From positions 1 to 64,000 of the forward strand of contig WHUX01000015.1 of assembly GCA_015179025.1 (NCBI GenBank): a stretch of 64,000 nt of DNA, written 5' to 3'. How positions within the stretch are numbered: the first letter of the stretch is position 1; the number at the start of each line of letters is the position of its first letter. Both the position numbers and the translations under genes were made by a program. This document shows positions 9,936 to 21,909 of this stretch, piece after piece. The stretch is from Terfezia claveryi. Taxonomy: Eukaryota; Ascomycota; Pezizomycetes; Pezizales; Pezizaceae. The notes beneath the pieces were generated by a model that saw nothing but the letters and a program-made list of their open reading frames with translations, was not told the DNA's origin and did not search any database.

Positions 9936-11816
9936 ATGGCACCCATCCCCACTTTTCCAACTCTCAGCTCGCTTCTCCATCACATCTACTCCCTCGCCAT
10001 CACCACTACCCCCGAGTTCGAATTGTCCCCTCGAGACCTCGAACCTCGCAGCTCCCGCCCCGGCTCAGTCAAACCCGGCTCCCTCTCCGCTGCCATCCTC
10101 ACCGCTTTCTGCCTGCTCTCCACTTTCCTCGCTCTCATCGTCTGGTGGTTCTTCCACATCAAAGGCGGCTTCTTCTGGCGCCCCAACGACTGGTCCGACT
10201 ACCAATCCGCCGTCCTCCGGCGACACGACGAAATATCCGATGACGCAATCACTGTATTCACCGATGGTTCTGCACGGCGAGGGGGTGGTGGTTCCTCCGC
10301 TGGTTCGAGAACAGAGGTATTATCTGCTGTATGGAACGATCAGCAAAAGCTTGAAGCAGCGGATAGGATGACGAGTATTAGTCGTGGTGGCAGGGACTTA
10401 TGGGGGGAGTTTAAGTTGCGATTTGGAATTGGGTTGAGAGGTGGAGAGGCCCCGCCGATGGATACTTGGGGGGAAAGGAGTGAAGCTGGAGGAACGAGTG
10501 TTAGTACAAGAACAAGGATTGGGAGACATGTACCGGGAAGATTGCCGGGCGTATGCGAAGTGCAACATTTCGGACTCGAGGACTATGAACGTGCGGTGAA
10601 GAAGACAGAGGCGAGAAACAAGGAGAAAATGCGCCAAATGGAGAGGGAGCGGAGGGAGAGCTTGCTGGCCCAGCAACAGGGGATTCCGCTGCAGCCTCAG
10701 AAGCCACGAAAGAAGAAGAAACCTGTGAGGAGGGATTGGGATAACAGGTCATTGGAAACGACCACAACCCTTGCTGCCCCAGCGCTAACTGCTACGCCGG
10801 TATCTGGACGGAGAAGGGATTATGAGTATGAATCGTACTCCCAGGAGACCCCAGCGAGGCCAAAAGGATGGAAACCTGAAGATTCGGTTCTCCCGGAGGT
10901 GTCGTATGGTTATGACCCTAAGGCATATGTCAACCCGAAACATCTCAGTCATCACATTTCTACAAGGACGAATAGGAGTTATGTGCCAGGAGATGATCCT
11001 GGGGATGTCCCTCCGCCAATTAGGATGAAGCCAAAGAGGCAATCAATGCCACTACCAACAATGAAAGCTGAGCCCGTTTCTTTAAGAAAGGAGTCAACTC
11101 GAAAGTATAAGCATAGGAGTAATCACGGGACAGAGATTAGCAGGAAAAAGAGTCATCGTCTGCATAGCAAGTCAAAGGAAGTTGGTGGAAAGCCTTACAA
11201 GCCTGCTAGCACGAAGGAAGTCGGTGGCAAGGCATATGTTGCTGCCAGCACGAAAGAAGTTATTCAAGGCGTGGGACACAGCAAACATCATTCCTCAAGG
11301 AGGCAGGTAACTGAAAAGACAGAATCAACTGAGTTCATCTCCTCCGAAGAATACAGCAGTTCAGAGGATTACACCGAATCTGACTCGGACGACTATACCA
11401 CCGAATCCGATTCCGATGATGAGAAAGGAACCTCGAAGAAACCAGATTTGGGAACCAAAGTCTACCACCATCCCCTTCCGCCGAAGCGAGATGTGAGGAA
11501 TGAACCTATTGCAGGAGGAAGTGGAAGTGCCGGATCAAGCTCTGCTGCTGGAGGCCCTATTATTAGCAGAAGTAACCGTGCAGAGAATATTAGCCCCCTT
11601 CATGCTCAAGATTCGGCCCCAGCTCCAGTTCCACCTGGAAATCGACACACCAGAGCAAATAGTATTGTTATGGAGCGTGTCCAGCAGTTTCAAAGTAGGG
11701 CTATTGCTGCAGCTGCGCCGATTCCCACCATAAGGGCTCTTCCAGCGCCAGGAACATCGTATAGCAACGCTCCCGGAAATAGGAGAAATGCTGGCCCTGC
11801 CCCCCGGGAAATGTGA
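9936..11816 (+). CDS. Single-pass membrane protein with long disordered tail, function unknown
   Basis: This is a 626-aa intronless ORF. I chose the ATG at 9936 because the open frame upstream (from 9819) has no ATG. One strong transmembrane helix lies at about residues 52-74 (AILTAFCLLSTFLALIVWWF), preceded by a charged, proline-rich N-terminus with no cleavable signal. The remainder is probably cytosolic and mostly disordered. It has a charged helix at about 217-246 (EARNKEKMRQMERERRES), a polybasic run near 259-266 (RKKKKPVRR), a KEVGGK(P/A)Y tandem repeat at 413-441, and a Ser/Asp/Glu block at 463-495 that looks like a casein-kinase-2 substrate region. The layout suggests a fungal membrane-anchored scaffold or adaptor; this is inference. 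I do not recognise a catalytic domain or named family. Confidence 0.75.
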   Translation: MAPIPTFPTLSSLLHHIYSLAITTTPEFELSPRDLEPRSSRPGSVKPGSLSAAILTAFCLLSTFLALIVWWFFHIKGGFFWRPNDWSDYQSAVLRRHDEISDDAITVFTDGSARRGGGGSSAGSRTEVLSAVWNDQQKLEAADRMTSISRGGRDLWGEFKLRFGIGLRGGEAPPMDTWGERSEAGGTSVSTRTRIGRHVPGRLPGVCEVQHFGLEDYERAVKKTEARNKEKMRQMERERRESLLAQQQGIPLQPQKPRKKKKPVRRDWDNRSLETTTTLAAPALTATPVSGRRRDYEYESYSQETPARPKGWKPEDSVLPEVSYGYDPKAYVNPKHLSHHISTRTNRSYVPGDDPGDVPPPIRMKPKRQSMPLPTMKAEPVSLRKESTRKYKHRSNHGTEISRKKSHRLHSKSKEVGGKPYKPASTKEVGGKAYVAASTKEVIQGVGHSKHHSSRRQVTEKTESTEFISSEEYSSSEDYTESDSDDYTTESDSDDEKGTSKKPDLGTKVYHHPLPPKRDVRNEPIAGGSGSAGSSSAAGGPIISRSNRAENISPLHAQDSAPAPVPPGNRHTRANSIVMERVQQFQSRAIAAAAPIPTIRALPAPGTSYSNAPGNRRNAGPAPREM

Positions 11817-12848
11817 AAGCATTGGGGTATCGTAGGAATGGGAATTGATGAGGGTGGTAGATAATATGGTGTGAAAGCAGTGAAAATGGAACATGAACGA
11901 CTCAGGGGTTATTTTCATGATGTTTTTCTACCCTGGGGATTATTTCCGGTAGGGGATTGCTTTTATGCCATTGGTCTCTGGAGTTTCCTTGTGTATATTG
12001 CGCCTAGATACCTCCGGATTTCAGATCATATAACCTTTTAGCATTATACCATTCTTCTCTTACTAATGCTTGTTTGCTATCTTTGCTGTCTTGTGGGATG
12101 AATCATGTTGGTGATATAATGACTTGTTGATGAGAAAATGTTAGTGTAAGTGGAAAGCTTGAATCAAGGCCGCCATCTTGAAAGGCCTCGCAGACATTAC
12201 CAGAAGGACCAGTGCAACTCATAACATCTGTAAACGCTCTATAGACACCGTAAGTGCAAATTGAGCCAGGACAGGCCCCGGAGAGGATAAGAGCCGGTAA
12301 CTTGGAGAGGGAAGTGTTCTAAGAGCATCCTTCAGAAGGAGCACTTAGTATCCGTAGAATATGCCTTCCCACTACGTATACGGCTTCCAAAGTGAGTTCG
12401 AACTCAGTGTGAAGTGAGAGAAGCACCCGAGACGACATGGAAGTAAGTTCGTAATGACCCGATAAAACCACTACCAAACCCAAAGTATCCCAAGTATCAT
12501 CTGGCTCCTAAAGTACAAGTACTCTTTGAATCCGCGTACTAAGTACTGTTTCCGCTATTGACTGTCTCTCGGGCTGAATTATGGTAAATGTTAAAGTACA
12601 ATATTAGTACTTAAGAAGTACCTCAAACCCGCCATTTTTGATATCCTCTCTACGGGAGGAGACTACCATTCCCTATATCTCATTCCCAATGCTCTCAATG
12701 TACCACTTTGTACACACAGCCTCATCGTGCAACAACAAATTGTTTTTTTCATGTCTGAAGAAAGACAAATCGGAAGCTACCCTCACCCTTCACCATCTCT
12801 TAGAATACAATACTTCCCCTTGGGCTTATCCCCTGGTACCCACAGATT
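11817..12848. other. Intergenic region downstream of the membrane-protein gene
   Basis: The first 200-300 bases probably include the 3' UTR of the gene ending at 11816. Beyond that I see no gene or repeat. Confidence 0.4.
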
Positions 12849-13004
12849 CAGTAGGGCAGGACCGAACGCACTCAGCTGTTCACATCCAATCAAATTAACT
12901 GTCATTCACATATGCATCCTCCTCGTCAGTAGGGCAGGACCGAAGAAGCACTCAGCAGTTCACATCCAATCAAATAAACCATCATTCACATATGCATGCT
13001 CCTC
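12849..13004 (+). repeat. Two tandem copies of a 78-bp unit
   Basis: Both copies begin CAGTAGGGCAGGACCGAA and continue through TTCACATCCAATCAAAT and CATTCACATATGCAT. Copy 2 starts at 12927. They differ at few positions, so the duplication is fairly recent. No coding role is visible. Confidence 0.75.
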
Positions 13005-16000
13005 TGCAGACAGAGAATACTGACCAAATCTCGGCTCAAGGGTGGATGCGGTATGTTGAGCACCATTCAGCGGATTTAACATCAGGCCCAAACTGAGAGT
13101 TTGTATCGATTAACTTCTGCGCGACTGGGAATGTCTGTTCCTTCTTTCCGCAGGCTGATATTTTGGATTCCTGAAATGAGGCTGACAATTGATATTGAAA
13201 TTATATCAACATCTCTTCTGCATTCTGCATCTCATCACCGTCCAAAAGAGCAGGACTGTATTGACAATCGCTTCTCGGGGGACATTGACCCAACCTGCCG
13301 CCAAAACAAAGAGTTTCGAGGTTCCAGATTGAGCTAAATATCGGACCCCAGAAGCAATGTGTTGTTCCTCGATCCCTGTAAGGAACCCGACCCGGCGGTG
13401 ACAGGTTGAACATTCCCGTGCGGAAGTGAATGCGATGAGTTGTTTATTCGCCATCCTGGCATAATGCTTGCATGACACGTCAGAGCATGGTAATGTAATG
13501 TAAGTCTGATCTTCAAACTTTATTTTGATAGGGCGGTGGAAAGATAAGATTGTCCCTCTGGAAATATAAAGGCCGAAGCGTTCTCCAGTAGGCTTGCTGG
13601 TGTCCCTTGTGCTTGATTATTTGATGTCGAAGTCATGTTTGGTTGAAGTGAATGGTGCAATTGGACTGAAGATTTTTCACGGGCTCGAGTGTAAGTCTTC
13701 TCTCGTAGAACCTCTGTATTCCGATACTCACTACATTGCAGGAATTCTGTCAAGGTGAGGTACTCGATTCGTGATTCAGTCACAGATATTTCACCTTAAT
13801 TTTCGGAAACGATGATCAATATGTACCCTTCGAATTTCACATTCACACGATACCCGCGTTCCTAAAGTGCATCTCTTGATCACCTTGATATACCCCAATA
13901 ACCGATGTTGGACCCGTCACGAAGACAGAGCAGAATGATTTGCTGTGCATGACTATGCCCATCCTGATCAACAAGGAACAGAAGAGTTTACTTTCATTTG
14001 CTCATGAAAGCAATGAGATACTTTCACTGGTACCCGCTTGGTGGTCTACGACTAGTTTTTATGACTGTAATAATGCAGATGTGATTGGGGAAAGAAATCA
14101 CTTGGACATTGCAGCATCGGGAGTACGGTTGGTAATCGATGCAATGTAGTTCTGACATTTGGGGCATGTTCAGCTGAAGCTGTCGGAAAGCTGATATACA
14201 AACGTGGTAGGGTTTGGCTATCTACAGAAGACTAGGGTTCAATGTCATCAAGTGGCCAAATATCATATTTTGGATACGAGTTATATTCTGGCCTGAAAGT
14301 TACTGCCTCGCCATTCGAAGCTTGCATGAGACGATTAATGTGAGGAGTCGCTAAGTGGGGTAGTCCATTGCAGTGATTGGCTTCTTGCAAACTTTCGGTC
14401 GGCTATCAATTACGGGAAATGGAGATCTATGATGCTGATAAGGTGGATTCACACGATAGGCTCTGCAACTGGTGTGCTTCAATCTACCTACAGTTACACG
14501 GATATAACATTTCACCAAAATCGATTATTCAACTTGCATGTTGAAGCCGTCAATCCAGCCTCGCTGTCAAAATACTTATCCTACGAGAACTCTGAATGCC
14601 TCGACTGCATGCCTTTGACCAACAGCCGCAATGAAAGTAGCTGTCAACAAAATTATCAATCAGCAACCGTCGATGTAACTGTGGTAAATCTTCTCAGCTC
14701 ACAACCGAGGAGGAAACATCCAATAGCCAATCGTAGATGAACTCAACTCCTGAGACTACGTAACAACATTCCAGCCAGTGATGTGCGTATACCGGATTCA
14801 AAGTTCTTATTGGCGACAGGATATCATATCCGATACCATTGGTCATTCGAGGTGAGCGAATAGAAATTACGGGGAATGTCTGCGATCTATGACCTGCATG
14901 GATTGATAGGTGCGGATGGGCTATTCAGATCTGCAAGTCCGCGGTGAGGGGCGGGGGGAAAGAGTAAAAGCAGCTTTTATGGTTTTTTGTTTGGGGGGGG
15001 GGGCAATCACACTTGGGGACCCAAGCGAATCACCTGCAAACTGATTGCTCCACTTTCTCTTTCCTCTTGGGCGTCAATTCTCCGTATGCCAGTTTGGGTT
15101 CGCTTCGCGGTGCATATAAACCATACAACTCTTACTAACGCTTTTTCCTTGGACGTCCCTCAGCCGCAAGCAAAAATCCGGTTTTATTCTCATCACTTGA
15201 CCTCGAGGAAGGAATAACAGTTGTGAGAAAAATTATAGCCTACAATCTTCGGATTGCATGCGGCCCAGGCACGGAGCCAGTGGTTAGCCTCGATGCGTCC
15301 CTGAAGTTACATTCTTTCTGCGAGGTTGCTACTGGCGGTTTTACTTTCCTAATCAAATCGTAGTACCCGATATCCTTAGGACATTTATCTTTACTTTCCC
15401 TGGTATGTGGGTGAAGCACTGGGATAGTTTCGTCTGGACCAATGGTGGTGACGTCTGGTTAAAGTGATCGACGCACGTTTCCCTTTTGGTGTACAAATAT
15501 CTTTTCGCGGATTTATGATCCAACAAGGGTCCATATGCAACAATACATACCTATCTCTCACCGCTCGACTAGAGTTGGGGAAGCCACATTTCGGTAGTTT
15601 CAAAGGCGGGGAAAGTGATTGTTGAACTGAGTTGGGTTGTGGAGAACAGTGAAAGCACATGGATGATGGCAGACTGTAGTGAGTATTCATTTGCGGGGTA
15701 CCGTTGTTGAATTAGCAAAGACTGGACAGCAAGTAGATAACGTGTATATTGCTTAGATATTATTTGGGGAACTATCTTGTACGCAAATTTTCCTCATTTT
15801 CTTTTCTTTATCATTATTCAAAAGTTCACAAATTCCCAACCTTAGCTAATCATCACCACCCATCATTGTTTCTGTCCATTTTTTAATTTTATTTTAAATC
15901 GTCACATGGAATAGGAGCAAAGTCTAACTGGTGATGGCGTTGAAGTCGAAGTTTGCGCCACATGACCTATTTCTGCAAAACATTGCGTAGGACAGGGATT

Positions 16001-17392
16001 CTGTATGCACGAGCATGGTTTATCAGACAAAAGAATATGCAATGTTTGCTGCAGGTGAGCGAAAGTAAACAGGTTTACTGGTTGGTTGGAATTTCGGCCG
16101 AAACGAAACTCATCCAAGGTGGTCATATATTAGGCCAATATTATAGTACCTCACTGGGGGCTGCAACTGATGCCCTGCTGGTCAAATCGCTAGAAATATC
16201 GGTGGAGCTTGCTGTCCTGAACTCCACTACTCGATCGTCGCCAGATCCCCGCATAATACGCCCGGAATGAAAAAAAAGGACATAGGACAACGACTGCAGT
16301 AGCTTCGGAACCTGGGACACTGGGAACCACGGTACACGGTACTTGACCATGGGTGAGGTGAGCAAGACCAAGGAAGAAAAGTTTCGAAAAGAAAGAATGT
16401 TTTCAAAATGCCATGACATCACTTCTAGGCTGGTTTTTAGGAGACTAGCTGATACTTTCTTACAGGAAATCATTTTTCACAATTTTTAATTGGTGGATTA
16501 GGATGGTGAGCATGTGTTCCCCCCAGCGAGTATGTTCCCTGAATACTCTACAGGGTTGCTCCCACCGACTCTGCTCACATACTGTCTTTTATGGATGGAC
16601 TCTTGTGAGTGTACAGGCTTCCCGCTGATTGATAAGATTTACAGACGATTACCAGACTCAGTGAGCGAATGGTTGGCTTGCGCGGATTTTAGCCTACTTG
16701 TACCCTGTTGAGCATATGCACGCATACCCAGGGGCGGAAGGGTCTCCTCTAGCAAGATATTCAGATCGAATTATGGCTTGGACCAGAGGTCCGCGTGGTA
16801 CGTATTCTTCTATATTTGCATCTGAATCTGATATAAACATCGGTCGTAAAAGAGGGCTTTTTTTTGGGGGGGGGAGCATTAAGCGTGTTGCGGAGGGCCG
16901 GTGGGGATGTACAGGGGCAGAGAGGGAAGAGAGGGGGGAGGGGGGGGGGGAAGGCGTCGGGTTGATCGCGCACTGTTTCTTTTCTGATAGAAAGCTTTCT
17001 GTATAAAGTAACGTGAAGGCCTGAGTTCTTCTTTTCTTTTTCCCTCGAAACAAATGGTGCCTAGCCACAATCACTGACTCGGTGAGTGACTACAAGGGCA
17101 AGGCGCATAAGCCAAGTGGAGTCATTCCGCGTCTGCGATATATATTCAGGGCTTCGACTCCGTTTGGGCACAGAATATTGTTTGAGAGGGCCTTTTTGCA
17201 TCCCCTCTTCCAGCCTCTCGTTACAACCGGACACAAATAATCCGAATATATATCTCGGATTCTGTTAGTAGGGGTTTCTGGTAAGAAGGAGAAGGTTGAG
17301 TCAACGCCCTGTCAAAGGGTTTCTGCTGTTTCTCGGTTCCTATATACCTATTTACATTGTTTTCTGTCTCCATCTCGAGTTGGACATTGGCC
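13005..17392. other. Intergenic, low-complexity patches only
   Basis: No gene could be supported. Open frames are short and mutually overlapping. G-rich runs occur near 14990 and 16860-16950. The last few hundred bases before 17393 presumably hold the promoter and 5' UTR of the following gene; a TATATA stretch lies at about 17245 and CTATATAC at about 17340. Confidence 0.4.
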
Positions 17393-18699
17393 ATGGAAGA
17401 CATAGTTCACAGCGGTGAACCACAAACACCTTACCTCCACCCACAGGATCTTCCAGAGGAGGTGGAGCAAGTCCCTGATTTCTTCCTTGACGACGATGCG
17501 GATGTGGGCTCGCCTATGGATTTCTCAGACGAAGACTACTCAAAGTCTAATCCATCTTTGAGTACAATTCTGGCCCTAGGGGCACTCTCGCCGTGTCCAT
17601 CCCCAGCACCTTCGCTCGTCTCGGATGCCTCACTGATCTCTGAGGTCTCTGTGATGTCAGACAGCGAATGCTCCGACGGCACCTTCAAGATGAAAAAATT
17701 CGTCCGTTTCCTCGATAGTGTGGAGATCGTACCATATGATCGCCAGGAGCCAAAATCGACGGGACCACTAAAGGCACCACAGGAGCCACCACAGTATGTG
17801 ATGAGGAAGTTCCATGTTAGTGCGCATGGGGATTACTCAAGACCGGAGGATATTGCAATTTTATATGGGCTTGGAAGAGCAGGAAGCCCGAGGTCATCCT
17901 CTTTGTTACACCTGGTTCGTTATAATTTCTCCTTTTTTGTTGCTTAACGGTGGAACCTGATTGTGTGGTGGTATAGCAACAGCGAGAATTCAATACACAC
18001 AGGCCAACGTCCCCCCTTACCGACGTCTCTGAGTCAGAGACGGAAGATGAAGATACTCAATTTGGACCGCCGCTCAAGCAATATCGACGACAGCAGCTCC
18101 TAACTGTCCCACTCTTCCCACCTCCTTCATGGAGAACAAACCCCGAGAAAACACCATACCACGACGGTCCCCCGCGAGTCAAGTCCCCAGGGGAGATGGA
18201 CGGGTATGCTGGGTACGAAGACGCAAGGTACACCCTTGGACAAAGTTCCCCCACTAGCCCCTCCTCACCAGTCTCTTTCTCCACATCTCCACCCACTATT
18301 TCATTTTCACCGCCACTCTCACCCCCACTGCAACCTAGCGGCGGGGTTTATCGACGGGAAAGTAACTTGAGGAACAGCCAAGATTACAGAAACAGCTATC
18401 CCTTCCATCATCCGCAGCCGCAGAGGCATACCGAAGCGATTAGAGCTTATAGCTACTGGAGGGATGGGGAGATTCGGTACGAGGACCAATGGGGGAGGAG
18501 AATTTACCCCAGGCGTATTGGGGACAGCAAAGAAGGGGGGAAGAATAAGGAAGATGAGGGGTTTAAATATGATTTATGGCCGCCAAAGGAGGATGTTATG
18601 GGTGAGAATGGGAGGGGAGGAGGAAAGGCAGTGGTGCCGGGGGGGAACATGACAATTAGGGAGCAGAGGTGGAGGGCCAGAGGGATTAGGAGGAGGTGA
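17393..18699 (+). CDS. Disordered proline/serine-rich fungal protein with RVxF-like motif, two exons
   Basis: Exons 17393-17914 and 17977-18699 join in phase 0 to give 414 aa. The 62-nt intron has donor GTTCGT, branch-point-like CTTAAC and acceptor TATAG, and no stop occurs in the joined frame. The start is the ATG at 17393; the frame upstream has no ATG. The protein is acidic at the N-terminus (DFFLDDDADVGSPMDFSDED), then Ser/Pro rich. A short ordered patch, KMKKFVRFLDSVEIVPYDR (about residues 99-117), contains K-F-V-R-F, which fits the RVxF consensus used to dock protein phosphatase 1. The C-terminal part is rich in proline, then basic and glycine rich. The PP1 link is inference from a short motif. 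No domain or family is recognised. Confidence 0.75.
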
Positions 18700-21600
18700 T
18701 GATGTTTCGGGAAGGGATACAAGTTAGGATACAACCATGGAATAACTTAAGAGGGCTATGTACATGAGGGAGCGGCGTACATTTGCATGACTGGTATTTA
18801 TTTCTCATCTTTCTATTTTGTTTGTTGATGATATATCCCCTTTGTCACCTTAGCTATTACTGTTGATGTTATGTTTCGCCTCTGCGCCCTGCTTGGTCTT
18901 TTTGCACATCGGTTTCTACATCTTTCCCCTGTCTCGTCAATTCTATTTTTATGCCTAGGTTTTTTGCGTTGTCACTTTCATTGCATCTGGAGTATTATTC
19001 TTTTATTCCCTAGCTAGTTTTATGTTCTACCGCCTTCTTCCTTTCTTCCACATTCATCTATTCACTTCTACATGTCTATATTCCTGCCAAGTCCTTATGT
19101 TTTTTTGTTTTCTTTTTTTAAACCCCTTCGTTATTTTCCACCTTCCACCCTGACCCTACCGCATCCTGTTTCCTCTCCAAACCACACACATACCTCCCCT
19201 ATCTAATGAAGTTTGAACTTTCCTCTTGCCAGGGCATTCATGCTCCTGAGAATTCTATATCGATATTTCTACTACTTTTTGTCTTAGGCTTGACAAGGGG
19301 AGAGGAATTGGTATTGTGGTATAAGGATAGTGGTTGTTGGCTTGATTATTTTGGGGATGCTGGAATTGAGTTAGTGTTGGTACAGTTGGGTCTTGATGGG
19401 AATAGATGGCTGGAGGGATGGTATAGAATATGGTGTTCATTGGGAGGATTTTTTTTGCAGTACATGGGAATGGGAGGTAATGATATACGCCAGGGTTTAG
19501 ATATCGGGCATTGAGAGATATATGTTTGGATTTAGTCGTTCATTTGATGGATACGTTCTTGTAATGGTTTAAATGCAAGGGAATTTCACTTGACCACCGT
19601 ACTGCACTTCGACGTTACGCTTAGGTATTGTATGTTGGGGCTGAAGAGATTAGCCGACTACCGTAATAGGCAACCTCGTGAACTTGCATGCCGGGGAAGG
19701 GCGCTGGGGATCATGTATGGTCTAACCACATTCGATACATACTATGCACCTGCTCATGCACATGCACATATATACTTAGGTAGACATGACACTTTCTAGG
19801 CAGGTGTTCTTAATCCTTTTTGGAAAGGGGCGCATTGTACTACCCAGGGGCGCTATGCACCGATTTTTTAACAGGAAAAAAAAAAAAAAAAATGCAAAAG
19901 AGAGTTTTTTTTTTTTCTTTTTTTTTTATTTATTTTGAATTCAGCTCGCCTATTTTTTTTTTTTCGTGAAACGTAGTACAAGAAATCTTTTTTTTTTTTT
20001 TTTTCTTTTCCTTCCCCATATTAAATATTTCCCAAAAAGATTTTGATTTCTTTGTTTCTGACCAACTTGTCCCATATTCTGCCCAATAATAATAATAATA
20101 ACCTAACTAACTTTTCAGCCTTTCCCCACCTTGCATATGCGCGCATATACAGCTAAGTACTCTTCACCAAGAACCCCACCTACCCTCTAAAGTCGGAGTT
20201 CTCCGACATTCGCGAGATGCGCGGGTGGTGATACAACTTCCAAGCATATATATATAATCATGCTCAAATAATTCCCTCAAGATGGTTAGCGGCCTAGGGG
20301 GGAGGCTGCCGCCACTGCTGGGAGTAAGGCCTTCCGGTTGAGGACATGTACCACCACAAAAATCCTCAATTGGCCTATGTCATGCCCCAGAGGTAATAAG
20401 AGTACGAACTAGTGAGACTGGTGGCCAGGGTCGAGAACAAGGCTATAAGTTATGTGCAATAGGCGTATACAAGATAGAGCGGAGGGATAAGCCGTGAGCA
20501 TGGATATCGGTATTGATAAATTTTTTAATTCATAGTTACTATACTCTATGAACTCTGCCAATCTTGAAGCTGCGGATGTAGTACAGGGATACCAGTGATA
20601 AGTTAGAGCCGCTACAGTCATATTTGTGCCTAACTGTACATGACTATGGTCTGACATCGATGTTGCTGATCAAGGGAAGTCGGCAAGGACAAGGATTAGC
20701 ACTTGACTCTGGTACCAACTCGGGTTGATTCCGGAATTCTTGAGAGGTTTGGTTGGAAATTTGCAAATCCCTGCCTTTTATCTAATCTATCGATCAGCAG
20801 CTCATCTCATCTCATCTCTCTATTACATTTCAAATCGAATCATCAATCCACAATCCAAATCGAATCATCATTCCAAACCGAATCATCAAAATTTAACGTA
20901 AACAGAAAAACTCTTCCGGGCCGGATCCCTAGCTCTCCTATTCTAGAGATCAGGTTACCAAAATATCTCCCCACCAGCTGTGACTGTTTAGCCCACCAAA
21001 AAGTAAAGAAAAAGAAAGAATAAGCAAAACACACCAGCATCAAGGCATAATATAATCGAAACCCGCAACTGTGAACGAACCCATGCCATCTTGTCACACC
21101 CTACGTCACCTGAACAGGGGTCTCAATTCCCTTCCTTTCATTAACCATGCCTACGTAGCCCATTACATGTTTCGGATGAAACGACCGCCCCGGCCCCAAG
21201 CCACAGGGCATGCATGCATGAGATGAGCAAACACCGTATCCAATCCTGAATAAATAGAAGAGGGTGTACGGGTGGGGAAATTGAGAAAACTCCGCAGGGA
21301 AAACAAAGAGTGAAACCTGACGTTGGTTATTGGTTCTTGAAATCCCGCCAACTTGGTTTCGAATGAAAAAAGAATACAGCTATCCAACGATTATGTACAG
21401 CTGGAATAGTATGGTTGGACAGACCACATTCTCGGTATGCTCCGGTTTATATCGGTATTGTAGTGCAATCGAATCCTATAATTGGTCACAAGGAGCCCCA
21501 ACTACGAGACCAACACCCTAGCTGCCTGATGGAGGAATCTTCTAGTTAGTTCCGAGATAACTAAATTCATTTTGTAATGAATAAATCTAGTTTTGCGATC

Positions 21601-21909
21601 CGGTGCTGAGATTATGACTTCGATTATGATACGCTGACTTCAGAGCATTGGAGAAGCATGCATTAGCGATACCTGTATCTTTTACTTTCGGATCACCCCG
21701 GTGCAGCCCTATGGTCGCAGGATTCCACGCGGTCACTGCATACACGCTGCGCCACACGCATGTGCCCATGCCCATTTGAACTCCTCCAGTTCTGGACTCC
21801 GAATCTCATTTTTTGGAGAACATAGCCCATCCTCTCTTATTCTCTCCAAACCTCCTCCGTCTAATTATCTTATCATCCATCTCCTGATCTTTATAGTCCT
21901 CCCCTCCAT
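18700..21909. other. Intergenic, with A/T homopolymer runs
   Basis: No gene could be supported over 3.2 kb. T-rich stretches with pyrimidine bias at 18780-19200 fit a 3' UTR and terminator-like region for the upstream gene. Long A and T runs occur at 19870-20010, then a (TAA)n run near 20087. GAATCATC-type short direct repeats occur at 20835-20890 (AATCGAATCATC repeated). Confidence 0.45.

Noticed and set aside
10398..11918. Several minus-strand ORFs of 85-127 aa opposite the membrane-protein gene
   Set aside because: They are shadows of the GC-rich coding frame on the plus strand.
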